Source of the DNA: Phytoseiulus persimilis
Taxonomy: Eukaryota > Arthropoda > Arachnida > Mesostigmata > Phytoseiidae
DNA length: 64,000 nt
NCBI GenBank assembly: GCA_037576195.1
Contig: JAQZDE010000067.1
Location: 61,001-125,000, forward strand
Direction of reading: 5' to 3'
Shown here piece after piece: positions 35,765-47,988 of the stretch. A program made the translations under genes and the position numbers. Position 1 is the first letter of the stretch. Each line of letters starts with the position of its first letter. The notes under the pieces are model-generated. The model was not told the origin of the DNA, did not search any database, and saw only the letters and a program-made list of their open reading frames with translations.

Positions 35765-35885
35765 GTGCGTGACATTTCGGCCCCGGAGGTTTCGGCCCGG
35801 ATTTTTCTGCTCAAGACATTTTGGCTCCAAGATACTTCGGCTCCGAGAATTTTCGGCCGAGACATCCCGGCCCCGAACTCGCTGG
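35765..35885. repeat. Minisatellite, arm 1
   Basis: About seven imperfect copies of a 14-16 base unit whose reverse complement reads approximately GCCGAAATGTCTCGGA. On the plus strand it appears as TTCGGCCCCGGAGG and similar. It is inverted relative to the array at 36225-36410. Confidence 0.65.
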
Positions 35886-36224
35886 CGATATTCGGATTCC
35901 AGCTGACGTTCATCGAGATCATCATTGATCCTCCATCCGCCTATCAACCCCAGGAGAATCCCTTCATTTCGAGGAGGCTCCTGTCGGTCGTTGTGGTCAG
36001 TGAATACTGTCAGATACATTGCGACCGGAGACCTCGTTCATCTAACGCAACGGCTGTCTGTGAGAGCGCCCGGCTTCAGTTGCAATGAACGGGTCCTGTG
36101 TGAGTCTTCGGGGCCAGAGAGATCCACTTTCGTGTAGACACGTTGAAGCATGAAATCCTGAGAACAACGAAATGTGTCTATAAACCTGAGCGCCATGCAT
36201 AGTCTCATGCACGTATGACTGCTG

Positions 36225-36410
36225 CCGTTAGGTGCCGAAATTTCCGTAGTCGGCATGCTAGGAGCGGAAAGTCTGCGGGCCGAAATGTCTTGCAGTCGAC
36301 AAGCCTCGGAGTCGAGGTGTCTAAGGGCCGAAATGTCCCGGAGCCGGAACGTCCTGGGGCCGAAACGTCTGGGTCGAATTGTCCGGGCCCGAAACGCCTT
36401 GATCTTGTAT
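36225..36410. repeat. Minisatellite, arm 2 (inverted)
   Basis: About eleven imperfect copies of a 14-16 base unit near GGGCCGAAATGTCTCG on the plus strand. The minus-strand translation gives a repetitive Arg/Phe/Ser pattern (frame 36038-36451), which I regard as a by-product of the repeat rather than a gene. Confidence 0.65.
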
Positions 36411-37366
36411 GTTGAGAGCCTAATGGAAGCGTCCTCCTCGCTCGAAGTCAATCGGTTGTTGGCTGTGGAAGTAGCTGAAACCGATTTGACGGCGTTACGG
36501 TGTTTTACGTAGGCCTACACAAGAAGTCCTTGAGGACCACCTCATAGGAGCTCATACGGAGAAAATCAAGGCCCAAACGGCATCTTTCAACGTGGCAGTG
36601 AAGCATTTAACCCTGAAGACGCCGTCCAATAGATGCTTGAAGCGGACGGAATTGGGGTTATCAGTTGGCCAGCGCGCTCGCCCGATATGCATATGACTGA
36701 GAGTCTCTGCAGAGGTTTCCATTGCCCTGGGTAATTCTCCGTTGATATTTATTCCGTTCCGAGTGCGGTCGCCTGGCATTCGATCGAGAATACATCTATG
36801 ACATTCTCGACTTCTCCACGCAAGGCTCGTACGATGCTCTCGACACCTGGATTGAGAGATGATTCGACTCCAACTAGGCAGGGAACTGGGCTGAGGCGTA
36901 ACCAGGATCTTCTCCGGGGAGGGGCGGAAATTTATTTCCGTCCACCTACCCCCCACGCGTAAAACCTAGAACTATCTTCGGCTTATCGGTACATGTTGTT
37001 ATGATGTAAGTTATATGTGAAGCAGTTTGCACTGTACTGATCGAAAGTTCTGACTGAAATCAAGGAATATCGTCGCAGCTTGAAGAATGTCTTCGGCTGT
37101 CTCTGGAGTGTCCCACGTTGGATTTGCTACCTGTCCATTGATATGACATAGGAGCGCTTCATCGAGCTCGTAAGGAGCTCGTGTTGTGGTTTTCACTTGA
37201 GCTCCACGAAAGCCACGAAATCCACGTTGAATGTTACCTTCGGATGCTTCTGGAGCCCTTCTCGTGGACTGCGTATCATCTCCTCAAATCTGACTCTGAA
37301 CTGCATCGTGTCTAGTGGACCGTCCTCTATGCGCTCGTAGACACTCAAAGACAGTCTCGTTGATTC

Positions 37367-37729
37367 TTGAGAACGGTCTTGTGGATTCTTGGAGACGGTT
37401 TCGTAGACACACGTATACGTCAAATCACCTCCTCAGACCCAGAAGAGTACAGTCAGTTCGATCATGGAATCACTCCCATAGACTCCGAAGAGCATGGTCA
37501 GATCGATCCCGAAATCAGCTCCCTAAACTCCGAAGAGCATGGTCAGATCGATCCCGAAATCAGCTCCCTAAACTCCGAAAAGTATGGTCAGATCGACCCC
37601 AGATTCACCGCTATACAGTCCAAAAAGTATGACAATTTCGCACGATGTAGCAACGTTTCGTCGACGCTGGAATCACCTCCATATACCCTGGAAAGTATGA
37701 ACAGATCGACCCCGGAGTCAACTCCATAG
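37367..37729 (+). repeat. 45-bp tandem repeat inside an open frame
   Basis: Two near-perfect 45-base units starting at ACTCCGAAGAGCATGGTCAG (about 37480-37569), flanked by several diverged copies from about 37430 to 37740. Because the unit is a multiple of three the plus-strand frame stays open for 120 codons and encodes a 15-residue repeat around EEHGQIDPEISSLNS. The opposite strand is also open nearby. Whether it is translated is unknown. Confidence 0.6.
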
Positions 37730-37741
37730 ATTCAGGAACGT

Positions 37742-39186
37742 TAGATCGGATCGAACCCGGAATCCTCTCCTCAGACTCCGCAAAGCATCGACTAAAGCGT
37801 GCTCAGCCCCCCTGGCTACGACACGTGAACTGGGAGCGGGTATATACTTGGCGACAGTGCTCAGTGAATGCTCGTACGGGAACACTTGATTCTCGACCAA
37901 TCGAGTAATGAAGTGTCATGTAGTTTGCCAAGTCTTCGATTTCGCGGTGCTTTCGCGGAACGCATTCCGACGTCTTCCGACACCTTGGGAGAATGACTTA
38001 GAAACTATTGTGGGACCTGATCTGCTATGAATTAACAATCGCACAACCCGATTTCCGGCCTATTTTCCAGATGAAATGATCATTCCGGGTTAGCGGGGCT
38101 TCACCTGACTTGTAGAACATCCGTCATCTCATTGCAACAACGTGATCGATGGAAAATTTCACTTGTTTGCATCAGTTCGCTTTTCAAGGCGAAAGAAGAA
38201 GATGTTGGGAAGGGCTGCCGAGTTCCGTTTTTTCGGGTCCAGGATTTTTCACTCCAAGCGGGGCAGAAGCCACGGGATTACTGTTCGAGGCATTTCTCCC
38301 CGGGCGAACTTCATGCTTGTGCATTCTGTGCTCGATTGGTCGAGTCTCGAACAACTCAATAGATGAACCATGAACTGGATGTCCAGAGCCGCGAGGATTG
38401 TGGTGTATTGAGAGATGTGTCTCAATCGTGGAGCATCATGGAAAGAGGAAAACTCAGAAAATTGTCTCATTCCGCTCATTCAGTGCAGAATTCATCATGG
38501 GCCGTGCCGTGTAGTAACGTTGATTCTCACAGAACGAGCCAGGCCGATCATTTCCCCCGCTTCTTCGCTGTCGCTCCATTCGAACGTATGCTCGAGGTAC
38601 CGTTCCGGAGAAACAAGATACACAGTGAAAATCGGAGTGCTTTGCTTACATCCAGCAGAGATCATCGGTATCATTGTCATACATAGAATTGTCTGCTATA
38701 GCAGCCTCACAGTTGGACCCCTTCCTGCACTGTCCTCTCCCCGAAAACACACAATTGCTGAGAACTCTATTTTTAACAAAGAGGGCAGATTCTCTTCTGA
38801 AAAAGGAGTGCGTTACTCTGCAACTGAAAAAGTGCCCGATATTCCTGAGCGCTCGAACAACTTCGATTTCGGTGAGCGTCATTGACGAACATTTGCCGCA
38901 GATTGGCTCCTTCGGAGAACTCTATCGAGCCGAGCCGGCTTTTCCTGTAAATAGGTTGGATGAAGGGTTCGAGAATCCCCCTGCGGTTGAAATCGTGTAG
39001 AATCGACCGGAAACCGTTCCAAGGCCCAGGATACGTCCCTCTTCCTCGCGGATCTCAGGAGCGCGCTCCAGTGATTTATTTTGCCGGTAGCGCTCATTAT
39101 GAGCTGTTTTGCAATCCGTGTGTGATCGTCTGATTCGAACCTTCGACACACTCCTCACCATTATCTCCTTCCACAGAGAGTGCGAA
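37742..39186. other. Intergenic region upstream of taxilin
   Basis: Several overlapping short frames in all directions (for example plus 38415-38885 and 38674-39000, minus 38646-38882). None has a domain or splice partner that I can defend. The last few hundred bases should hold the taxilin promoter. Confidence 0.35.
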
Positions 39187-42078
39187 ATGTCGGCACCCAA
39201 TCTTGCTTCGCAAACTCCGAAGTCAGGTTCGAAACCTAAGAGCAGGCGGAGCGGTAAAAAACAGAGAGAGACTCTCAAGGCAGAAGACAATAATAAAGTG
39301 AGAATCATTGATAGTCTCTCACACAATCTCTGAGTCGCATGAGTGACGTGGATACCTCGTGGCCGAAGCGCACCAGCTCGGGCTAATATATACTTACTGT
39401 ATATTCAGGAAGAAATAGTGGGTGACGTACCGGCGAACTCAGTAAGTCCTGAGGAAGTGGCGAGAATGAAAGAATTAGCCACCGTCGCTGCTGAGAAGGA
39501 TGCCCTCGAGAACGAGAAGATGAACGACAAAGCCATTCGAAATCTCGTCAAAACGATTTCCGAGTGCAAAGAGACCGCTCAAGGTGGGAGAGCAGCCCGA
39601 TCGGGTCAACAGGCGATAAATATCTGGAGTATAAATCCAAGTTATCGTGAGGCGCTCTCGCTGATTCAATACCTCGGAAATATCTTCCCTCAGGGATCAA
39701 AGAGGGGGTGCTCGAAGTGCTGGAAAATCGTACGACTTACGAAGCCGACTGTCTGAAATTAGAGAAGGATATGAGCGAAAAGTTAGAAGCTCTCTCCCTG
39801 GATGTTCAGAAATCAGCGAAGGAATGTGGGTCAACTTTGTTTCTTCATACAATCTCTATCTTCTCTGCTTATCAGAGAGCTCGCTATTGACTTACAATTC
39901 GTTGAAGACTCTCCTGGCTTTGTCTTCCTAGCGATTCTCCTTCATATTGAGAGTTCGTTGGAAAACATGATTCAAGCCTCGAGCTCAGTGAACTGAAAGC
40001 CGTTCCCGCAGGCACCCCCGAGGAAGGCGAGCCAGAGGTCAGATCGTCCGTCCCGCCTTCGATGACGAAGGAGAAACGATCGTCCAAGAGTGCTACGCCA
40101 CCACCGGTTGAGAAAGATAAGGAGCGCGCAATCCAGGATAAAATCCTAGATCTTAGCAAGCAGGAGCCTAAGAAGGTGAGCGGCCATCTTAAACTAAGTG
40201 CTCCGGTATCAGGTGATCCTTTGCGTCCTTGGAGTCTGAACTATAGACGAATCGAAGTGAGAGCTTATTGATTCACAGTTATCGGCCGGCTCCAAGAAAA
40301 AAGGTGTTGAAAGCATTCTCCGGAGTCTCTCCGCTCACGAGACGGCTGAGGAGAAGTTGAAAGTCTTGTGCGAGACCCACTTCGACACTCTGGAGGAGCT
40401 CAGAGAAGCTCAGAGTACGGTCGAGAAGTGGAAGAAGCAAGTCCAGGCCGGTCAGAAAGATTGCAACCGGATGCTTCTAGCGAGAGATAGATTGGAAGGC
40501 CTTTGCCGAGAACTGCAAAAGCAGAACAACGCTATCAAAGAAGAATCTCTACTCAGACGTCGAGAAGAAGACGAAAAGAGGAAACAAATTGCCGGAAAAT
40601 TCCAATCGACGCTGACGGACATATCGGAACTCATGGCAGACACTCAGGAAACGTCGTCGAAGCTCCGAGAGGACAACGCTCAGCTCGCGAACAAGCTTCG
40701 GACCCTTGTGAACCATTACGATCTCTGGGAAAAGGTTGGCAGCTGCTGGAGTTCGTTTTTCCCTCCTCAATTCACAAGAGCATTTTACTTTTCGGAATCT
40801 TCACTGCTGCAATTCTCTGAATGACGACCGGAACTGGAGTGGTTCATAACTAAGCAGAGCTCACGTGATCCCTGGGCAAATGAAAATTAGATTTCATGCT
40901 TCTCTAGCACGTGGAACACATGTTGAAGCAGAAGGCGATCGAAGTTGAGCTTGCCAACGCTAAGCTACGAGAGAGTCAATTGCACCGAGAGAAGGATTCG
41001 AAGGAAGGAGAGACATCACAAGTCATCATGGAAACCACAATCAAACAGCTTCAACAGCAGTTGGAGATCTCTCTCAAGAATGAGCTCGGGCTTCGTGAAC
41101 AGCTCAAAGTCCACAACGAGAAATACGAGGAGTTTCAGGAAGCCGTCTCCAAAAGCAACAAGGCAAGTCTAGCTGAATTCTTCGATTGACTCACCTGCCA
41201 TTCTGGTTTTGAGCGGAATGTCCACGAATAGCCGCACGGTTCGCTCTGGAGAGAAGTACAATAAACTTATTTCCTGCGCGCTGCAGATGTTCTCGGATTT
41301 CAAAGGGGAAATTGACGCGATGTCCAAACAGACTCGGAGGTTCGAGAAGGAAGCGATGCAGTGGAAACAACGGTGGAACGAGTCGAACATAGCGACGGCT
41401 CGAGTTCTCCAAGAAAAGACGAAGAGCGATCTGAGAGTGGAAACCCTCACCAGGCTATGTCGATCGCTGCAGGAGAAACTGAAACTGAACGGCGCTGTCG
41501 TTGCTGGCAGTGAGTCTGGGAGTTTGTTTTGAGCGTTCGATTGATGAGAGACGTCGGCCAGGTTACGTGTTGATCCACTTGCTCGTCTTCACGAGCTGAT
41601 GTATTCACTCGTTCTTCTTTCAGTGGAATCCGATTTTGCCGCAAGTGTTATTTCTGAAGAGAAGGCGAAACTTGAAGCCGAGCTGGAACAGAAAAAAGCA
41701 GACATTGAAGCACAGAAAAAAGCGATACAGGAGAAACAAAAAGAAATGCAGCTGGAAATGTTGGCCGAAGATTTGAAGGCAAAGGCTATCGAGCAGGAGA
41801 TTGCGAAGATTCAGCAAGAAGCCGCGGTCGAAAAACCTGAAGACCGAGACAAGAGCGATTCACAGCAATTAGAAGTATGAACGATTTCAAACCGTATGGG
41901 GGAGAAATCTCTTGAGAGCGAATCCCGAGTTTACACTTGGTGAGGCTTTGCGGAATCCAGTTTCGAGGCGGATAGAGTCATTGACATTGGTTTATTCCAG
42001 AATGAGGTCCCAGTCCAAGAATTTACTGAGCCAAGCATACCAATGAAGGAGGTCGTTAAGAGGAAGAGCAGAAAGTGA
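39187..42078 (+). CDS. TXLN: Taxilin
   Basis: Nine exons: 39187-39297, 39409-39583, 39694-39825, 40012-40175, 40279-40734, 40908-41162, 41287-41509, 41624-41874 and 42001-42078. All junctions are in phase, giving 614 residues. The N-terminus is basic and Ser/Lys-rich. From about residue 180 to 450 the protein is a long coiled coil with the taxilin signature: LEGLCRELQKQNNAIKEES, EEKRKQIAGKFQSTL, LTDISELM, QLANKLRTLVNHYDL, KQLQQQLEISLKNELGLREQ, YEEFQEAVSKSNK, then MFSDFKGEIDAM and WKQRWNESN. Taxilins bind syntaxins and the nascent polypeptide-associated complex and act in vesicle traffic. The C-terminal tail adds a Lys/Glu/Gln-rich helix and a basic end. Intron 6 (41163-41286) has a GC donor with perfect context AAG|GCAAGT. 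The fourth exon's junction with the third is the least certain. The identification is firm. Confidence 0.93.
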
Positions 42079-42587
42079 TGAAGTCGACGGGCTCAACGAA
42101 GCTCACTCCGTCGGCACCCACCTAGGAGCGCGATGAGGTTCTGCGTATGGAAACCCTGAATTGTGTTGAATGTGCCGAGAGACGGCGAACTTTATAGTCC
42201 AAAGTTGACATTCGATCTCGCGGAAGTGAAAGTGCTCGAATCTCCCCTCATTCGCTGAAGGTATTCGAAAGAAGCGTGAGTTGCAGACATTCTGGCAGCT
42301 TGATCGACCACCGAGTGGATTGGCTCTTCCCCGACGGCTTCCTCCCCAAGGAAATCCAAAGCGACGACTCCAATCATCGAAAATCTATGATCTGTCGAGA
42401 TGAAGCCGACGAGAGACGGTGATGAGAAACACGGAAATGTTTAATTTTTCGAGATAGCTTCGATGTGAGTCTGTATTTATGAGCGGGACGTTGTTGGGGT
42501 GGATGGGAAAAAATTCGGTCGACCTCCACTCGGAAGCTCCGCGTAGCAGATCGTGAGTCGAGATGGGCTGGTAGAGTCACCTGAATC

Positions 42588-42593
42588 AATAAA
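42588..42593 (+). terminator. AATAAA polyadenylation signal, taxilin
   Basis: The first AATAAA downstream of the taxilin stop, about 510 bases beyond it, on the same strand. Confidence 0.5.
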
Positions 42594-44652
42594 CAGTGTT
42601 GAAGATGAAACTTTCGGTGAACAATGGCTTCCTTCCTCACCTGTCTCGGCTTGAGCCGCAATGGCAACTTGTTGCAAAATGTATTTTTTTTTCAACTCTC
42701 CGTCGGTACCTGAAATATAGGGTGTATGGAGCGCTGCGTACAAGAGGATCCGCGGATGCGGAAGTTCGCGTACAAGAAACCAGCCGCATAAAAAAACCGT
42801 ACAAGTCGGTTCGAGTTTTTCTATACGCGAGGATCCTCCACGCGGGGCTTTTGTGCTCTCGGAGGTTTCTTACACCCGGTATTTCAAGGTTCTGATCGAG
42901 ACATTCATCTTCAACTTCCTGCCTCCCTCGTCCTCTCCGAAGAGTCTGGCCTCTACCGCGGTGGTTGGTATCCCGACTTGGCTCGGTGACTCCGACCCAA
43001 GAAAACCCGAGACAAGGCGGCTCCGATACAAGACAGTCCGAAGACAATCCACCAAAAGTCGCTAGCTCTCGTGGTTTCCGAGATGGTTGCGTGTCCATCG
43101 AAACTTCTGTCGGCCGGTCGACTCCGGATACCAGAAGCCCGAGAGATTCGCAGCGCCATCTGCGCGCAGGGAATGCGAACCAAGCTAGAAGTACGAGAGC
43201 AGGCAGCAGGTAAACAAGATCGACCCAGCCGCTCACACCCTGACTCGAGGCAGCGTCAAAGTGAAGACAAAGATGGGCACGCGTTGTATTTACCGAAATA
43301 AGCAGCGGCTCCGAATTGCTCGCGTTCCTCTGGATATTCTATTGTAAGAGGGCGCCAGTCTCCCGCGGCGCATTGTTTTTGGCAAGAAAAAACATGTTTT
43401 CGAATTTTCTCAGCGAAGTGATGCCAAAATATGGCTTCAGAAGCTTCCTCTCGAAGGAAATCGCTTCCACGATTTGGTTTGGTAGCCTTGACTCGTGTTC
43501 GCTGGAATGTATTCGAGTGAATTGATCTTCGTTTTCTCCCGTTTGGGGTAGCTGCAGCGCGGAGAACGGAGAAAAAAAAACGATGCTCTCCATATGCGAA
43601 ACCTGTGAAACGAGCTTGTATCTGCTGTTGCTCCGAAGAGCTGGAGTAGAATCATTGTCTTTGCCTTTCACTTGCGCCGATTCCCTGTGTAGCTCATAGT
43701 TTCGACACCCCTGCTCTAGCCCGCGGCACTGAAATCGATGGGCCGCAATCCGGTTGGGGTGTCTTCGTTGCGGATTCAGGGTGTTTCCCACTTTAGGACG
43801 GGACTCGCGAACCCGAGTTTTCTCTGGGCTTCTTTGGAGACTGCCCGATTAGTCGAGCCTCCTTGAGTTTCGTATTCTCACGTGCAGATCATTTCAACGC
43901 TTCCCCCCGTTAGTTGGAAAGTGCTTCGCTTGCAACATCCAGTCATGCACTCTTCTCGAAGCGCTTCTCGTCGAAACCCCTCGTCGTTGAACTGGAATGA
44001 AGAGGTTCTAAAGAGCTGAACCGTTCCGTTCCGGGGTTGCGAGCTGGGCCAGATCATCTCCAACAACGTCTGAATTCTCAATGTTCTAGGGAACTGTTCC
44101 TTTTACCTCGCAACTCCGAAGATCGTCACGGGAACGCAGAATCTCATTAAGAGGTCGACTCCCAGCACTCGAAGTTCAAAGCGTCAGCGTCTGAATTGGT
44201 CAGCATCTTCCTTTGCCGTTAGATTCTGAGCCCGATCGGTATCCAATGCTTTGACGATTCTCGACTCGGTAAACGTCGTCGCTTGCAACACTCGACGCAT
44301 TAATTCATCGCTTTATTTATGATGCGTGCGATACGGATCCGCAATATAAGGGTGGCTGGTAGACTTGAGAAAACCGATTCGGAGCTGTGATGCAAGGTTC
44401 CGATCGGCCCTGTATCCAGCCAATGATTGTCGCCACGGCGGAAGAGATTGCGTGTTTCGAAGTCGCGATTTCTCTGGCTGCGCTCCCGCTGCGCCTGCTA
44501 TCACTTTATTTTCTTTTCGACTCTCTTTTGTGACAGACATTCGAGCCCTTTCTCTTGATTCCCTCGCCAAGCAAGCAGCGAGAAGCACCAGCTCCCGTCA
44601 TCTCAAAACGGATAGAGATCAGAAAGATCCCGCGCCCCATACTAGCATCACA
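42594..44652. other. Intergenic region, no firm gene
   Basis: Large overlapping frames are present (minus 42637-43236, minus 43339-43791, plus 42965-43301) but none has a recognisable domain. The minus frame at 43339-43791 has coding-like composition in its first half and may be an exon of an unseen gene. A minus-strand AATAAA near 44312 follows the minus frame 44313-44588, which overlaps the NPC2 leader on the other strand. Confidence 0.3.
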
Positions 44653-47365
44653 ATGAAGATCCTTATCGTTCTCTCTGCTGTGGGAGCCTGCTTTGCTGGG
44701 GAGCTTTTCGACATCAAGCCGATAGAGCAATGCGGTGAGTTTGCGTGTCGCTGATTATTGTTAGCCAGCTTTGAGGAGCTCCAATAAGTTTCCCACCGTA
44801 TTGGACCAGGATCCTCAGTGAGTGACCAGAGCGCCGATTTCCAACAAGAACAATCCATCTTCTGTGTCTAGTCGAGTGAAGGACGGATGGTGCCCGCAGC
44901 ACCGTGCGTTCGGAATATCTCATTGTGTCCAGAACGCGTTTGTTCCGCGATCATCGCGACCTTCCTGCGGTGGCCACCCATGGATAATCCAATACGCGAT
45001 TTCGACCTTCTTCTGCCACGGCACATCTTCAGCCCCACTTATCAGGGTGGGAACCGAGAGAATGTGCGCGCAGTTGGGACGACTCCTTATCCTGGAGCCG
45101 TCGGTCAGCTGATCCGTGAAGAGCGTTGACGAGTGGTGATACTCTTGAGAACAACACGGAGAATTCGAATTACTGCTCAAGTTGCGGCAGAATGCAGACC
45201 CAGACTACGCGTCATTCTGGTTGCACCCTCGAACCGATGCGTGGCATCATGGTTCACTGTCGAAGCTCGTTAGCGTGGAATTATGGCCCGTCCATGTGAG
45301 TTCGAATGAACGATGAATCGACAACCGGGGTACCGATTCGTTCCGCCGGCGTCCGCATCTCTAGCTCAGTGGCTTGTTGAGATGATGATCTTCTGTTTGA
45401 CTCACTTTACGAGCAGTTACTACGTCGCGGACCGCCAAGCTGATCAAGGATGCTCTCCACTGGGCTACAGCGATTGTTCCCATGGAGACATCGAGAGGAG
45501 GAGAAGGACTGAAAATTGCTAACCATGACCATGTAGCTGGTGATGAGTGTTCTCTCGAAAGCCGGTGAAAGGAATTAGCTGTGACAAACAGTAATCTCGA
45601 GACCCACCAGCGTTCATCAGTCAGGGGCGTCGAGTTTCAGAAGTTCGACTCCGATTTCCTCCTCGGAATCCGTAATGATAATATTCGCTCGCGACGGCTC
45701 GTTCCCATACATGCGGCGCAGTCACATGGCTTCTCCGAATGCGAGTTGAAAACACATCCGATCGATCTTGTGCTCCCTCGTAACGACCGCAAATTTCCAA
45801 GCAATCTTGAGAATCGGCCTCAACGGCAGCCAGCGCGTAACATTCACATCGTGGGAAAACAGACATAGGAAATGGAGAGACAATGGAAATCCGTTCAGAA
45901 AGAATCCGTTCAATCCAATGTTCAGTCATCTCATCCCCGTTGAGCTTCTCAGTGATCCAACGTCCGAGCCGGGCATGCTCTTCTTGAGATGATGGTTTCA
46001 TTGGCCTGTTGGAGGAACCGCTCCGGGACGACGTGGTCCGGGACGCTATTTTGGGAACGATATCTTCAGTACAGGCCCAAGAGTTTCTTTCTGCGGAAGC
46101 TATCGAGCGCTCGAGAATCAATTATCACTACCGCGTGAAATCATGGCCCATGCGCTCCCTGGCCTACATTTTTCTTTCCGCGGTTATCTCCGTGTGATTA
46201 GTAGCTTCCCCGTGAGCAGTGGGAATCTGATAGAAGATCTTCTCTCGCAATCCCTCCACATTATCTTCGTGTAATTCGCCGAGAACTCTCGAGCCTTGAT
46301 TATTGAGACTCCTCTGCATTTGCGTGATTGGAATCGTTCATGCGGGGCCTTGATCCGTTCAATATGGGAGCTGGAGATGAAACATAGGCTTGCAGTGAAT
46401 CACAGGTTTTCTCGGTGATATGACATCCTCCTCATTCCTCTTCCCTGATTTTACACCCGGTGATATGATCTTGCCGCGCTTTCAACAGGGAAAGCGATCT
46501 TGGTTCTTGGATGAAGTATTCTCGCAGAATTCATGTTGATAAAAAGAACTGGGAATGCCGAAGTCGCTCATGATTGAGATTCTAATATCCATGAAACTTC
46601 CCTGATTGCAGAAGATTCAACTTCAATCAAATCTGTACAAGTCGAGAACTGCAAGGATGCCACCTTGTGTAAATTGATGAAAGGCGCGAACACGACCCTC
46701 AAAGTTGTTATGACTGCACGTGAGTATTTGCTTGAAAACTGTAGATTTGCTCCGTGAAACTCGCCGCTACCTCGATGTCTTTGCTCCAGCAGCAAGAAGA
46801 GGCTCGCTTCTCGAAGCTCAAAATACAACACTTGAGTGAAGAGTTCTGTAACAGTGATCTCGGATTCGCAGCGAAGAAGGTCGAAAACGTGAAAGTTCTG
46901 ATGACCGGATTGGTGGGTGACGCCGAACTGCCTTTCCCTGGTTTCAACCGTTACGTGTGCAAACACCCGAGCAACAAGGACTTCTGCCCTCAGGAGCCAG
47001 GAAAGGATTACACGCTGACCTTGCAGATGCCCATCCTGAACCTTTTCCCAAAGGTGAACGATGGGAGACAGAATCCAGCCATCATTCCCTATGATCTTCA
47101 AACTGAATTTTACAAAAAATATCAGAAAAAAAAAACATTTGTGCGATACTCGGAGACTAAAACGATATTCACTCGTATGCACGAACGCGAACTCATGATG
47201 CTCCTTCTCCAGATCAAAACCACAGCCTTCGTGAGGCTCATCGACGATGATGCGTCTTCCGAACTGGCGGAAAGACTGGGCTGCTTCAAAATCATGGTCG
47301 AACTCATCGATAACCCGAATGCTCCGGTGACCAAAAGGCCTGCTGATGACGATGAAGAAGAGTAG
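44653..47365 (+). CDS. NPC2-like / MD-2-related lipid-recognition (ML) protein
   Basis: A secreted sterol- or lipid-binding protein. Exons are 44653-44734, 46612-46719, about 46842-47053 and 47213-47365. The third acceptor is uncertain: 46842 keeps phase but has a weak tract. The signal peptide is MKILIVLSAVGACFAG. ML-domain cysteines and strands are visible: a Cys at the first junction, VENCKDATLCKLMKG, NTTLKVVMTA, LPFPGFNRYVCKHPSNKDFC, YTLTLQMPILNLFPK, KTTAFVRLIDDD and LGCFKIMVELID. This is the C1-C6, C2-C3, C4-C5 pattern of NPC2. A very acidic tail (DDDEEE) is unusual for the family. Intron 1 is about 1.9 kb. Intron 3 (47054-47212) is 159 bases, in frame and free of stops, so an isoform with 53 extra residues is possible. 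In arthropods this family is often expanded and includes chemosensory and immune lipid carriers. Confidence 0.85.
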
Positions 47366-47388
47366 TCCGTGTGGCGTGGACCTCGGAG

Positions 47389-47394
47389 AATAAA
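47389..47394 (+). terminator. AATAAA polyadenylation signal, NPC2-like gene
   Basis: AATAAA 24 bases after the stop codon, on the same strand, implying a very short 3' UTR. Confidence 0.6.
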
Positions 47395-47629
47395 ATCACA
47401 TGACCGAAAAAACACACCATTTCGGCTTGTAATAGGAGTGCCTATGATGTGTTCTTGTCTCATTACACTTGGGAACAGTTGCTCATCTTCTTGGAGCCAT
47501 TGATTTTCCTCCAGAAATCTGCCTTCGATGAAGATAGTGATTTCGCCTCCTCGGACATGAGGCAATGTATCCCAATGACCGAGTTCTCATAGTCTTTTTC
47601 GATCATAAAGCAAAACATGAAAGATTCAT

Positions 47630-47635
47630 TTTATT
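47630..47635 (-). terminator. AATAAA signal for the acidic Ser-rich gene
   Basis: The minus strand reads AATAAA here, about 355 bases downstream of the stop at 47989. Confidence 0.5.
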
Positions 47636-47988
47636 ACCTTGATGCATTGGAAAGGCTGCGCTCATTTGCGTCTAAAATTATGCGACGAGTATCAGCTGAA
47701 ACGAACGGAACAATCAACACCAATCTTCCCGGATGAAATTCTGACAACGCTCTACTCCTTCTAGACAGTTCAGCAAAATCGCCCCTTCCCGAAAACGGAT
47801 GTGATTGAATAAAAACCTCACAGGAGCAGGAAAACTTTTCTCGGTTGTCGTTCCCGAAGCCCCCCCCCCTAGCGACAAATCTATCCAAAGATCGCTCTTG
47901 ACGTTGCGCGAAGGAACAGAACGACGCAGGAAGAAGCCTCGGAGGAGTTTCTGTCGAGAACATTGACGAAGCAGGATGGAGCCTATGT

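Noticed and set aside
36038-36451. Minus-strand ORF of 137 codons
   Set aside because: Its repetitive Arg/Ser/Phe pattern is the translation of a minisatellite array.
44880-45180. Serine-protease-like impression in the NPC2 intron
   Set aside because: No catalytic His, Asp or Ser motifs and no correct cysteine spacing on either strand.
45352-45420. Possible tRNA: TAGCTCAGTGGC resembles a tRNA D-arm
   Set aside because: No TTCRA-type T-arm at the right distance and no pairing acceptor stem.
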